Below, one piece after another: positions 1-12,223 of a stretch of 64,000 nucleotides of DNA. Source of the DNA: Andrena cerasifolii. Its lineage: Eukaryota > Arthropoda > Insecta > Hymenoptera > Andrenidae. Under the pieces are notes generated by a model, which was not told the origin of the DNA, ran no database searches, and was given only the letters and a program-made list of their open reading frames with translations. The position numbers were made by a program, and so were the translations under genes. The stretch lies in assembly GCF_050908995.1 (NCBI RefSeq), contig NC_135119.1, positions 26,627,001 to 26,691,000 of the forward strand. Reading direction: 5' to 3'. Position 1 is the first letter of the stretch. Each line of letters opens with the position of its first letter.

Positions 1-1007
1 GATATTACTTAGATTTAGTGTTCACAACAATGTGGGAGAGAATGTACATAATATATCCGTGCCGGAAATCAGCCGGGTGAAAAACAAGGATTCCCAGTTT
101 TTACGAGCTGAGAATGCATAATAGCGCGCGTTTTCTTAATCATCTTTTTTTTACCATTTTTTTTTCTCTCGCTCTTTTTAATCATTAAGATTATCGCTAT
201 AATAATTATCATTGAATTGGGAAGCGAAAAATAGTTCACCGCCATTGAAGCGAACCAAACGGAACCTTAGCCATCCGTAATGAAATATTCGACTCTAATT
301 ATATCGTTCTGAAATCTGCATGCATTAACGACCTCTACTTAGATATAAGCCTGAATGTAGGTACGTAGACTATATTAGATGCCGCTGTGTGTCGGTCTCT
401 CGTACTAGATCCCTCGCCATTCAAATCCCGTCAGCTTTCCCCTCTCGCTGACATAGCTTAGACCTATATTTGCTTGCGCGCTGTACTCGCGACATTAATT
501 ATCTGGAATTTGTGAAATAAATTTGTCAGCCGACCCTCCTCAGTCGTCAACGGCAAGGAGGCTTGGAAGCGTTAACTGGACTATTTCATCTTAATTGTTA
601 CAGATTAGGTCACTGCGCAGAAGGAACGTAACGAGGTTGCTCGTAAAGAATTCCGTTGCCCGGCGTGCTTTTAAACGTAAATGACGATGCCCTGAGCCAT
701 CGTCATTCGTCGTACACTAAATTTTAGAGCCAATTTAACGTTTAAACCCTTCGAAGCACAATCATTGATACGCAGCAACTGATTTCATCGTTGTTTCAAA
801 AGAGACCCCGCCAACTATTCGCCGGAGGTTAACGGTACAAGGGGAAGAAGAAGACACTGGTACAAGGGGAAGGAATCTAATCTACGTGCCTCACTTGGCG
901 CAGCGTTACCCATTATCAGGAATTTAATTAAACAGGGCACGACTTTCTCTCACCCGATAAGAAACTTAATGCATGGAACATCGTTTTCCGGGGGAGGCCC
1001 GGGGATT

Positions 1008-4000
1008 TCAAACGTAGGCTGGCGAAAGGTTCAAAGTGAGTCGCGATATTACGTTGTTACGTATCATAGCCCGTGTCGTTCGTGAACTCTTGATTATCTG
1101 TATCACCATTATGCGACAGTCGTGGCAGACGACCATCGAGACGCCGCGCAACCGCTCCGCGGCCAAACGTTGCTCCGGGCCTTGGCTAGTGAAGTGGGAG
1201 AACGCCTTCGGCGATGGTACGTTTGCCGGGCTGCCACTGCTTCTGTAGCTCCTAAACAACAGGGTTTTAAATTTCAATTGAAATTTAACGTCGTTGAATT
1301 CAACCCGAATTGTAACCTACCTCTTGTCCAGGTTGTCTGTATCTTTGCGCGCGTGACAAGGCGGCGTCGAGGTCGGCGTGAGTATCAGAACAGGTGTCGT
1401 AGTTGGCGTGGACGATGGTGTCGCGCTTTTCAGCGACGAGTCCTTTCGTCTGGAGGCTGGCGACGCCGGCGCAGATCCAGCTGCCCCGTTGCCTCTCAGC
1501 CAGGAACTCTTGCTGGTGTCTGGTTCCGAGGACGACGGAGAAAGGAGAAGACCGGGCGACAGCAGGACTACCGGGACGTGGGAGAAATGCTCCGTTGGGA
1601 TTCGCATCTGGGACATGAATATCGAGTTGAATGCGTGATCATTGAATTTCTTTCGTTATTAAACCAGGGGACTCACTTTCGAGTAACACTTCACGCACAC
1701 CGTCCTCTCGCACAAGCGGCAGCGCTGCCCCCAAGGGCCCAGCAGTCCGAACCTAGTCTTTAGGCAGAGGAAACAGACGCGCCTCTTCTCCACATCCTCC
1801 TTCACGCGTCCTTCCACGGGCAGAGATTCCAATTCAGCTTTGGTGAGCACACTGCGGATGTGCACGATCTCCTCGAGGGTTAGGGAAAGCCTCTCATCCA
1901 GGAACATGTCACCCAATGTAGGCTTCTGGAAATATACAGGAGTCTTTTTTTATCGAACCTATTCTAAATCAGTGAAGGTGCAGTTTGTAGTCCTCTTTCT
2001 CCTACCTGCCCTTTGTCTTCCTGCCAGTCTTCATTGTGATCTTCAGCATCCTTTGTACCTTCAGCGATTGTTTGCGATCGACGCGGCTGCCTTGCTCTTG
2101 GCTGGGGACTCAGACTTGGACTGGGGTTCAGGCTGATGTTGGGACTCGGACCCTGACTTATTACGGCGTCCGTCAAGTTTGTGTGCTGACGACTCTGTGG
2201 CCTAGAGTGGGGAAGGGAAGCGGTGCCACTTAATGCCGTGAGGGCTATACTGCGCCTGGCTGCATGTTTCCTTGCCGATGCTCTTCTGGATGGACATTGC
2301 GTTGCCAGATCGTAAGCTGAAGAGTAAAACTGATTGTAACAGAGATGAATTTGTGATACTTTGGGTAGAGTTTCTGAAAGATCATTACATTCCAGTTGAG
2401 TGTCACAAAATCGGTGATACTCGTTTCTAGTCAGACGAAGTCCACCTGTCTTTCGCCAAGGGTTTGCAGAGCTCGCTTCATCGTCCTCCCTGTTTCGAGC
2501 ACTGCCTCTATCTACGAACGAGTAGTCTTCCTTAAGCTGCCAGTAATTCGTGGCCTCGTCCTCTTCCTCGAATCTTGTGACTGGGAATTCCTCGTTGTAA
2601 TCCTCATCGTCGTCGTCGTCCTCTGCGTCGAGCTATTCATTGAGAAGGACACTTAGCACTTAACGTCATTTGGGTATAATTGCGCATTGGATAACTATTA
2701 TTAGTATATTAACCCTTCATTGACATACCTCACACCCAGAACAATTTTTGAACGACTGCCATTTTCATCTACAAAATTCAATCGTTATAAAAAAAGTCAT
2801 GGGTCAATTTCAAGGTCTCTAGAATGTATTCCAGTAGTTTTTTAATTGAAATTTTATCACAGTTTTTGTAGAAAAATTCTAGATTGTCATATATCGAGAG
2901 AAAACGAAGGAAATCTTTAAAAAATTGTAACTTTTACAAATTTCAATATCAGAAATTAAAAATCTACAGAGTTGTTGTTCAGATATAATATTTTGAGAAC
3001 AAAATAGTTTGTAAGTCGGCTTTAGAAAAAAGGTATATATTTTGCATATAGAAGGTAGGCTATTTCGGTAATTTAAAAAATAGAGATATTCCACGAGTAT
3101 CCACGGTATTCCACGTAGAATCTACATATTGGAGAAGGTACAGAGCGTCAAAATCAGCTCATGGGTAGCTCACACCCAGAGTGTCAACGAAGGGTTAATT
3201 ACAGTAAAAGCAAGACTTCACTTTTGAAGTAAGATCAACTCGGATGTACCTTCAAGTCGAAGTCCACGGGTATCACTTTCCGCCTGTTTGTTGTAGAATG
3301 CGAACCATCCAGGTCTCTTCGAGGAGGTTTCGGCACTGTAGGCGATTCATTCCCTTTGATGTCAGCGCTACTTTGGCTTTGATCTACAAAATCCGATTTA
3401 TGCAAACTGGGCTCCACCTACATTGATTATTAACGCAGAAAGCACAGTGGTATGTGTGCTGATGACCGGTGAACATGACATATGACTGAATTAAAACTCT
3501 TCTACGAGGAGGAAAGCAAACAAAGCTCAAAAGGTGGTACCTCAGTAAATCTTAAATACATACATTACTGCTTCCTGTACGCGCGCGTAGGAAAATCATT
3601 AAAATTACACACGAATGCCTTTATAGAAACATTCTTACACAAAAGTAAATCCCCAGAATTTAGTATGTAGCCCTAATTTACTCTCGTACGAGCAACTGGA
3701 AGTAAATTCAACTTTCCATTACGTTTGTCAAATTTGTCTACTACTCAGGGTTACGATTCAGCCCTCGAATTAGCCTGCGCGAAGGGAGAGCAGCGTTCAT
3801 CGCCACATTCCATGTCTACGCGCATTACCCGTGGTGTTGGGCGAAGAGAAGATGAATGGATGATTACCTGCGACCGTAATGCGCCTTCTACGCGACTTAC
3901 GATTCCTGTTTCCCGGTACTCTGATCTCAGGTTTGCAAATTCTTTGCCTCGGCTGAGGCACAGGTGGCACGTTCGTTCTGTTCCGACTGGCCGTGGCTGG

Positions 4001-7000
4001 CGCCGCGTTTGTCGCCGCTGTGCTGACCATTGCTGTTGTCTCATTGATCTGCTCCTCCGTTTGCAACCATTGTGCCGCCACATCCTGCGCGGGTTCCTGT
4101 TCCTGCTCGGGCTGCGACGGTGGAACTTCACCCAGGACTATCATGCGGAACTCACCGCCTACGACCAAGAAGGTTATTCCTCCTTTCACCTGTTCTCGCG
4201 TTTCTATATCCTCTCTTATATAAAGAGTGTCCCATGCAACTCGGAGAGTTCGACGTATGAAGCAAGCATAAGGCGGAATTAAATAATTCCACCTTGCGCC
4301 TTAGTTTCATATCGCGAACCGCCAAGAGTTCCCCCGAACACTCTGTATCTTCTTCGTAAGATTCTTTACAGCAGCTTTACTTGTGACAACCACAACGTCC
4401 CGCCGAAGGCTATTCCTTTCCCCGGTCCTCCTTGGCTCCCCTTCGACTCGAGGATCTCACAGCCTACGAACCAACACCTCCGTCAACCATGATCGCCTGA
4501 GAGTGGAGCTTGTCTGCCCGCGATCTCTCCCCGTCTAAAACTCTGAAATGGTTACCAGTGCCCAGGCTGCACTCCACATTCATCTGTCCGACTTTTCCAT
4601 CGCGTCGGATCGCATGGCCCACCGTGATGATGCTGTCCCGCGGATCCTCGCGTAGGGACTGTACATGAAGCACACGTGGGCTCGTTAGCGTGCCTGTCCG
4701 CTATCGGTCCGCTTGACTTACTAGTACACAGGACGCGTTAGACGGCCGATCGGGTTTTACGCTCGAGCGGACGCTTCCCTCCGCGGTAACACGCGAACAC
4801 AACAACACGACCGCGGGCCAAGAGCGAGGAGTCAGCCGATCCAGCGTCGCGCGATCACGTTCCGTCCGGAGGGGGGGGCGACGTCACCTCTCGCCCATTC
4901 TACGCTTTCGGTTATTGATCGCGCGCGGTCTGGGGCTCTAAGCCGGCCTACCGTCGCCTATCATGATTCATTCAGACCGACCCCTTATCATGAACACGAT
5001 CGGAAAACTAAACACGCCGCGGAGATAACGATCACACGGGATGAAATTGAAAAGTCCCCTTTTTCTCGTGGGATAATACTATCTGGGAGTGTATGTATCT
5101 TCTCCTAAAGGGACAATTACGTGAAATTGATACACTATCGGGCGAGCTTCATCGAGGGATGCGATTTAACAATTCGGACCGTTTTTTTTTTCAGAAGAGG
5201 AGAGAACATTGGGAGGCGAGCATTGGAAGGAGGTTGTTATTATAAAATAGAATCAAGTCACGGATACCACTGTTCTGCGACACGCTCCGTGCAATTGCCA
5301 GGCTCCACTCTCGAGAGTATCTTACGGCAGGGGGATGCTAGGGACGTGCAGAACCGTGTATCACTGCGCGCGCGCGCGCGCGCACTTAGGGGCACTCTTG
5401 CGCATAGATACTTACTTCCCGTTATATATATTCCGGTGAGAAGCACGCTCGCACGTGCGCGCCGCGTGGCTGTGTGCATGCACGGCTGGTCCATAATGTT
5501 TGATGTATGTGATCATGCACCCTCGCCGACACCGTTCTCTTTATACGCTTCTCACAAGCAAACATTCAGTTATAGGGAATAGAGTTTCCCGATTTGCAAT
5601 ATATATTTTTAAAGTACTCGTATAAAGTGACCAGACGTCCTGCATTATGCGGGGCAGTCCCGCATTTGAGCCCTTTGTCCCGCATTGAAAAGTGTTCCGC
5701 AAAGTGTCCCGGATTGGACATGTAACCTTTTACATTTTCGCAGTGGCACAAAGTTACTGTTTCCTCTACTTTTTTTTGTTGTGAAAAAAGAAATATTTTT
5801 AATTTCGTTTCAATGTATCACTTTATAATCACAAGTATGTATTTTTAAATATATTGTAAATGCTTTAATAAACTACGGAAAAGATCTCCTCACGGATCTG
5901 TTAACCCTTTTTTTTTGTTTGCTTGTCTCGCATTGGAACAGAAAATATCTGGTCTCTTTATTCTCATAGTAACTAAGAAATCCTGAAAATTATATCTGCA
6001 ATGGACCTATTTTACTCATGTTATCAATAAAAACGGCAAAATCCTCTTATTTAAGAATAATTGGCTAAAACCTGGCATCTGTATGTTTTTTGTGCTGCTG
6101 AATCCGAATATGACGTTATTGTTTGTGTAAAAAAATTCCTAAGGTAATTCTCTTAATAAGAAAATCTTTTTTTTTTGGAGATAACTAAAAAAGGAAAAGC
6201 CAGAGAATTTTTTAAATATTTTTTTCGGATTACTCGTACCAATTATTTTTATTAATTTTATATATAATTATTATTAAGCGTCCTTATTGCACAACACAAG
6301 TATATAAGCAAGAAATGAAAGAAAGAAAACAGAGAAACGCAAAGGCGAGGTTCAGTCATAATAGACTGTTTTTCAACCTAACCGAAACTGGGTATGAATT
6401 GGTATTTTGCCTTAGGGGCCCAGATGATGTAGCCCCTGAGAGTTAGAAACAGGTTAAAATGGATTTTGAAGTAAACTGGTATGATTAATCCAAAAAAAAT
6501 ATTTAAAAAATCCTCCGGCCTTTCCTTTTTGAATTATCTCCAAAAAAGCAATTTTTTATTAAGAGAACCATTGCAAATATAATTTTCAGGATTTCTTAGT
6601 TACTATGAGTACTTTAAAAGTATATATTCCAAATCGGGAAACTCTATTCCCTGCAACTGAATGTTTACGTGTCAGTTTGTTTTAACGATCACTGTACTAC
6701 TATTCAGAAATAAAGTTCTTATATCTCTTTGTGTATTATTTTCAAAAACCCAGACCTAACTCTTCTAGCTTCTCGTCCCTAAATTAATATCGCAGGGATA
6801 CAGAATGTTCCTATCCAGCTGCATTTCGTATTAAATATAATCGACAAGAGCCGTATCTCAAAATGTATAACTCACGACGTGGGTTATTTATCTCGGAAAG
6901 ATTTATTGAGGTACCAAATGGATCCAAGTGAAATATCTGCCGGCGGTCTTGACGCCCGTTAAACGCCATTACTGGTGCATAAAATTCAATGCGTTAGTTT

Positions 7001-10000
7001 TTATTGATTTATTAAACTTCTTGATACATGAACGATGATATGACTTATAAAGCGGCACGACACGTAGCATGCAAGAATAAACGTTGTTCTAGTGAACAGA
7101 TAACGTAACTTACCACTCTGGGGTCGGGCCCTGTCGTTCTTGGGAACGTATCTGTTCCGCGAGGACCTTAAGTTCGGCGGCTTCTTTATGCTCTCCATGA
7201 GCAATTCGCGCAGAGTCCATTTCTTCTGCAGCGGCGGTAGCTGCCTCTCAGAGGCCTGGATAAAAGCAAATGACTAAAATCTAGCGGAGAAGTCCCGTAC
7301 GCCGTGCGATTAGTTTCACGCGCGTTATTTAGAAACTTCGATGCTGCTACTGTAGGCTTCCGTTATTTTAAGATTAAGTGCTACCTTTTTCAGAGGAGGC
7401 CTGCTGCGAATAAACTCGAGGATAACAGCGTGCGCGTCTTTTCGCAAGTGTGGACTGGGCGACGGTGTTTTCCTAAGGCGATACCTCCTCTCTCGGATAT
7501 CATCCATTAAGATTTCGTACGGCGTCAACTCAAACTCCGCGCCCTTCCCTCGCCCGCGAGTCGCGCTCTTCGAGCCCAAGTTGGCCTCCACCTTTTTCAG
7601 TTTCACACCTCTCCTCAACTCTTGGATAACTTGTACCCAAAACCTCGCCTGTTGAAATCAGTCATTTAATTCTTCGGACGCCAGTCGCGACTCAGTGTTC
7701 GGAAAGAATGAGAATCTATGTACAAACGTGGATAAGTAACAGTCACGAATCTCGAACGACTACTTTCAGTTCTCTGCGTTTACAAGCGACAGACTACTAG
7801 CATCTACTTTTACGGGGTGGAGTACGTTAAATGTTACTTTGATACTCTGATCTTTCTGAGAGATTATAAGCATTAAGCTTGAGTAACTTTTGAAATATTC
7901 TGCGCTCCGGGCGAGGCAAATTGAAACAGAAATGTGTGCATGCGTCTTTACAGAGTAACAGATATCTTTATGGGTTTCTATGAATTAATATCTCTGAACT
8001 GTGCTCATAGGTATCGCTGATCATGCTACATGCTTCGTGTAAACACTCTAAGCTCTAACACTTTGTGTTCGCATGCACAGACAATTACTGACAGTGACAT
8101 ACTTGTATAGCCCTCCAAATCCTAATGTCAGTCTATAACGGTAGAGAGTCAAGTCAATAAATCTCAAATATCTTATCTCTGCAAAATGACAAATGACTTA
8201 ATGCGACACGGTCATGTTGGCTCCTCCATTTACACGATTTACCATACGTATTCGCATCGGCCGAGTCTTACCATGGATCTAATTTCAATCTTAGAAATCC
8301 AATTGCTCTTTGAATGTTTCAGAGCATCGAACGAATTTAACACGTAGTATTACATAATACTACATCGTAATTGGACATCATTGCGAAAAGCAGCACGTTT
8401 CAATTTTCTTACGAAAAACAGCATGTTTCAGATTTCTTACGAAAAACAGTTTGTCTTCGTTGTTACGAAAACTGTCACGTTTCGGTTTTAGCTGCGAAAA
8501 CTAGCATGTTTGAGCGGTTTGCCACGAAAAGTAGCATGTTCCGACTGCAGCTAGGAAAAGCACCATATTTGAATGGTTGACTACGAAAAATAGCATGTTA
8601 CGTCTTTCGGTGCGCTAAATTAGCATGTTTGAGTGGTTTGCCACGAAAAGTAGCATGCTCCGAATGTAGCTACGAAAAGCAGCACATTTGGATGGTTGGC
8701 TACGAAACATCGAGCGCGTCAACTTAAATACCTTCCGAAGCGATTTTTATTTAGTACTAGGTCGGTGATTTATTAAAAATTAAAATACCGTACTTAAATT
8801 ATGTAAATTAAAATTTTCATACGTGTTTCCTTTTGCAGATTAGGCGGAGTTATTATTTATTAAACAATATTTTCAGAAGTTTAATTCTTCGATGCATTCT
8901 TCAACAATTTAAACTAACCACGCGCCGAAACAGGATAATGTGCTATTCTTCGTGGCTAAGCAGTCAAATATGTTACTTTTCGCGGTGGAAGACCAAACGC
9001 GCTAATATTCGTCAGAAACGATGAAATGTGCTTCTTTACGTGGCAAACTGAAACGTGCTGTTTTTCGTAAGAAAAATGAACCGTACTACTTTTCGTAACG
9101 CACGTGGATATACAGTGTGTTGCAAAATGCTAACGAATTTAAAGTTATAATTACAGGTGCGTACATTCTGAAACACTCTGTATACTCTGTTGGAACAAGG
9201 AAGTGATATTGCGGTCGTATGAACTCGTAGCATGAATCATGTAAGTAAATGTTTTCTACAGCCATTCAGGCCTTACCCAATCAATGAAATCTAACGTATC
9301 GAGGTTTTGGACAGACATCGAGCTTTGCTTATTGCCATCGTTGCTAGCTGCGTTCCTTTGACTGGTCTGCAGTTTGTCAGCCGCCACTGCATCCAAAAAA
9401 TGCGACAGTTCCAACGCCTCCGCCACGAATGCCCGTATCACAGCCTTGTAATGTGCTTCGGCTGATTCGACATTAGTCTGCATATGCCTGGTGCACGACT
9501 ACGCATTCAACGTACCAAATTAGTACACGCATCCTTATCGCAAGACTGATCCAGCGGGCAGAAGGTGCTACCACACTTACTTGCATTACATTCTTTAAAG
9601 AGTATATCAATGATGTGTCTTCGTATGTATCAGTACTTTTTTGTAACAAAAATTCATCCACGTCGGCATCACTAGAGTCCCGCTCGATGCCTTCGTCGTC
9701 CGTTTCCTGCGGACGCTCCTCCGTTTCCCCCTCGCATTCTACGTATCGTGAAAAGCAATTGAATGGCGATGCATCGAGTCGCAGTGGACTGTTTAAGTAT
9801 TTAAAAAATCACTGGGTCAAAGTTTGGGAGACGGAAAGAAATCTCTGTGTTCAATCCCTTACAAGGGAACATCCCGAACCCGGAAATTAAAAAATTCTGA
9901 AACTTCGTGAATATGTACGGAATTTCCCCCTGATTTCAACGCAATTTCTGTTTGCTGCCCAAATTCACTCTAAGGGGGTGTAATTGACCCCTGAAAATCC

Positions 10001-12223
10001 GGTTATTTTCCGATTTTCTGTTATAACTCGTGAACTGTAAAATAATTGTTTTACCAAATGATAGATCTAATTAAAAGAAGTAACTTTTGTCTTGAAACTT
10101 TTTTTCTATCTTTTACATTTGGCGAGTTATAACACAAAATTGGAAAATAGCCGAATTTTCGGGGGTTAAGTTCACCCCCTTCGAGTGAATTTGGGCAGCA
10201 AACAAAAATTGCCTTGTAATCAGGAGGAAATCCCCTACATATTCACAAAGTTTCAGAATTTTTTGTATATTCGGCTTCGAGATCTTCCCTTGTTAGTGAC
10301 GCACTAAATTTTAGGAAAACGTTCAAAAATGGCAACCCTTTTTTGTTATTCTGCGATCTTTAAACGTTCATAGCTCAGAGCAACGTTAACCGATTTTGAT
10401 GAAATTTTAGGCATGTATACAACTTACTTCAATCTACAAACGGATTTTTTGAATTTTCATTACAGGCTCACAAAAAAAAGTTAAAAAAAAAACATTTACA
10501 ATTTTTTTTGCTATTCCGACCAGTTGCATTTTTTTTCAAAACGACGAAACACGTCACTTAGCAAACTATTCCTTCTAGCTTCTTAAAGAAAACTCATGTC
10601 GTTTGGATCAATTCTAAAGAATTTATGCGATTTTAAAGATTGTAAACTTTCTTTCATCCGCCACTGTAAATGTTTGTACACTGGGATGAAGCTCTGTTTT
10701 TCAAAAAGAGTGTTCACTTTTTATTCTATCGAACTTAATGTTACGGAGGTGGAATTTTGAGACTGTTCGCAAGAAATGTATTACACCAAGTGATTCCTTA
10801 AACACTTTAAGCAGTGTGTATAGCAACAACCATTGTTCCCCTGTTAATTCTCCTCACCTTCATTTGAGCTAGTCATTAACGTTATAAGGGCTTCTAAATC
10901 CGGCGACAACGGTCTCTCTTCTTGTTCATCTAGGCCGAAATCGAGGGCTTTGAAAATCATCATGCCCAATGAGAACATTGCCTGCAGAAAAAACGGAAAC
11001 ATATTTACTTCGTAAAACAGCAGATATCGTTTTCATCATTTAATGAAAATTCATTTCAAGTGTTTACCTTTTGCTCGGAAACCGGGGGTTGTTTCGATTC
11101 TGAAACAATTATAGACAAAGATTGACTAGATAAATAAACAAAAGTTCACTTCATATCCAAGTAATAATTAAAAATAGCTTTTTTTCTCGTGAATTTCAAT
11201 TATCATTTCCTAAGAACATTGTCACCGCCTTGTATTAATAGTCTTATCAAAAACTTTATCACGCGTGTAATTAATTCGTATCGATTCTGAAACAATTATA
11301 GACAAAGATTGACTAGATAAATAAACAAAAGTCCACTTCATGTTCAAGTGAAAATTAAAAATAACTTTTTTCTCGTGAATTTCAATTACCATTTCCTAAG
11401 AACATTGTCACCACCTTGTGTTAATAGTCTTATCAAAAACTTTATCACGCGTGTAATTAATTCGTATCGCTAACCAAACAACACGCGTATCTAAAGCCAT
11501 TTGCAAATATAGGTGTTGGCGACCTATTTGGTGTGACAATTTTTGTAGCTGTCCCAGAGGCTGTATAAGCTATTATAGCTAATATAGTATATTCTAAAGC
11601 TACGCCGCAGAATGTGCTACAACTACAGTATATCGTACCGCATGCATTAGAATTATAAAACAGCTGCGTATAGTTCGAATATTCCCGCGGCTACAGTGCA
11701 ACTATATTCCAACATCGTGTTTACGGGGCGACCATGACGCAACTACACTTCAACCACAACGATCTCGCAGAAATATAAAATATACCACCTTCGTCGAAAC
11801 GCCTACTCCCATCACGTTAAAAACAAATGACACACCGATAAGGCTACGCGGAATAAAAATCGTTCGGTGAAAAGAACCTTAAGCCGATAAGAATAACACG
11901 ATCTTACCGATTAGATCGCCGAGCCACACGTCTCCATCCTTGTGAAGGACGATCTGCGATAACTCCGACAGTTCATAGAAATTATTGTCCGGCAGACGTG
12001 ACAAAGTTTTGGCCGTTTGATAGCACAGTGCCCATGCTTGTTCCTGGCTGACGGGTCCATTGAAGGATAATAAAATATCCCTGAGATTCAATCGACCGTT
12101 GGGGTCGAGCTTACACTTCGGCCTCTTCGTGGCTGCTTCCTTCTCCCTCGCCGTTTTCTTTTCATCGTCGGAGACATCGAGGCCGTCGTCGCGCGACATC
12201 GAGCTCTTCTCGCGCGTGCTCAT
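1008..12223 (-). CDS. spir: Spire actin nucleator (KIND, four WH2, Spir-box, FYVE-like zinc finger)
   Basis: Spire nucleates actin filaments with formins and links them to vesicle membranes. Exons read on the minus strand: 11908-12223, 11068-11099 (32-nt microexon), 10858-10981, 9581-9738, 9277-9477, 7385-7648, 7114-7255, then 3250-3417, 2006-2632, 1677-1925, 1321-1607, 1008-1251; about 937 residues. The first three exons form the KIND domain (RLNLRDILLSFNGPVSQEQ, then MIFKALDFGLDEQEERPLSP). Four WH2 motifs follow (LRRGVKLKKV, YEILMDDIRERRYRLRK, VILEFIRSRPPL, RELLMESIKKPPNL). Exon 1677-1925 holds the Spir-box (SLTLEEIVHIRSVLTKAELE) and a zinc finger with paired cysteines (CFLC, CRLC, CVKC). 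All listed junctions agree in phase except one: exon 7114-7255 ends in phase 1 and 3250-3417 starts in phase 0, so one linker exon between them is unassigned. The start is the ATG before the KIND domain. Confidence 0.93.
2709..3198. mobile_element. piggyBac-like non-autonomous element in a spire intron
   Basis: TTAA is present at both ends (2709-2712 and 3195-3198). Inside it, ends begin CCCTTCATTGACA on the left and finish TGTCAACGAAGGG on the right, which are inverted repeats with one mismatch, and CTCACACCCAGA occurs near both ends. TTAA target duplications with CCC/GGG ends are typical of the piggyBac superfamily. No transposase frame is visible in the 490 bp, so it would be non-autonomous. 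Confidence 0.7.
3869..4673 (-). other. Unassigned coding-like minus-strand stretches inside spire
   Basis: Two open minus-strand stretches have protein-like composition but no family I recognise. One (3869-4195) reads through ITFLVVGGEFRMIVLGEV, a Q/E-rich segment and VPPVPQPRQRICKPEIRV, and ends at a CAG|GTAATC donor. The other (4464-4673) reads SLREDPRDSIITVGHAIRR and onward to a stop. One of them may supply the missing spire linker exon (it must start in phase 1 and end in phase 0) or a promoter-specific first exon of a short isoform. In the most protein-like frame the 3869 donor is phase 1, which does not fit; an alternative arginine-rich frame is phase 0 and does. Part of 4225-4350 also resembles a transposon end. 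Confidence 0.25.
4680..4970. promoter_or_regulatory. CpG-rich island within spire, possible internal promoter
   Basis: This stretch is much richer in G, C and CpG than its AT-rich surroundings, with many CGCG runs and a G9 run near 4870. It lies upstream, for the minus strand, of the unassigned coding-like segments and of the C-terminal spire exons. A promoter for a short C-terminal isoform is possible. No TATA box or initiator was identified, so this is inference from composition only. Confidence 0.25.
5366..5383. repeat. (GC)n microsatellite
   Basis: Nine uninterrupted GC dinucleotides in a spire intron. Alternating purine-pyrimidine GC tracts can adopt Z-DNA; nothing further can be said from sequence. 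Confidence 0.8.
5558..6668. mobile_element. Large inverted-repeat (fold-back) element with a nested insertion
   Basis: The left flank ACATTCAGTTATAGGGAATA reappears inverted at the right end, near 6640-6668, and the arms stay alignable inward (TAGTAACTAAGAAATCCTGA at about 5967 versus its complement near 6590; TTCTTATTAAGAG-type sequence near 6160 and 6560). The left arm is interrupted at about 5626-5960 by a second element whose ends read AAAGTGACCAGA and TCTGGTCTCTTT, that is, a transposon inside a transposon. No transposase frame is visible. It lies in the spire intron between exons 7114-7255 and 3250-3417. Confidence 0.65.
8384..9100. repeat. Two-armed array of ~29-bp degenerate repeats
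   Basis: From 8384 to about 8710 a motif close to TACGAAAARNAGCATGTTTG recurs every 26-31 bp, about twelve times. After a gap of about 200 bp of AT-rich DNA the same motif appears in the opposite orientation between about 8935 and 9100 (TTTTCGTAAGAAAAA, CTTCTTTACGTGGCAAACTG). The copies differ by several bases each, so the array is old. It lies in the spire intron between exons 9277-9477 and 7385-7648. It could be a minisatellite inside a fold-back element. Confidence 0.75.
9857..10300. mobile_element. Fold-back MITE with ~200-bp arms in a spire intron
   Basis: The left arm (ACAAGGGAACATCCCGAA and onward, including TTTGCTGCCCAAATTCACTC) is matched by an inverted right arm ending TCTTCCCTTGTTAGTGA. 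Pairing continues through GTTATAACTCG to a short loop near 10080. There is no open frame. The right flank (10300-10500) continues with AT-rich sequence that may belong to a larger element. Confidence 0.75.
11095..11470. repeat. 187-bp tandem duplication carrying a splice acceptor
   Basis: The segment starting CGATTCTGAAACAATTATAG at 11095 recurs at 11282, and the two 187-bp units match almost base for base, through TTAATTCGTATCG. The unit includes the first five bases of the 32-nt spire microexon (11068-11099) plus its CTG-AAAC (minus strand: GTTTCAG) acceptor and pyrimidine tract. The upstream copy therefore presents a decoy acceptor with no microexon behind it. Confidence 0.85.

Noticed and set aside
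1..1007. Possible gene at the left edge
   Set aside because: No frame with family resemblance. This is most likely the spire 3' UTR and intergenic DNA.
3725..4282. 185-codon plus-strand ORF within spire
   Set aside because: Composition is arginine/cysteine/leucine-rich as expected of an antisense shadow. No acceptor or donor context and no family resemblance.
8384..8710. Regularly spaced repeats resembling a CRISPR array
   Set aside because: Repeats are degenerate with no constant-length unique spacers, and they lie in an intron of an animal gene. A minisatellite is the better reading.
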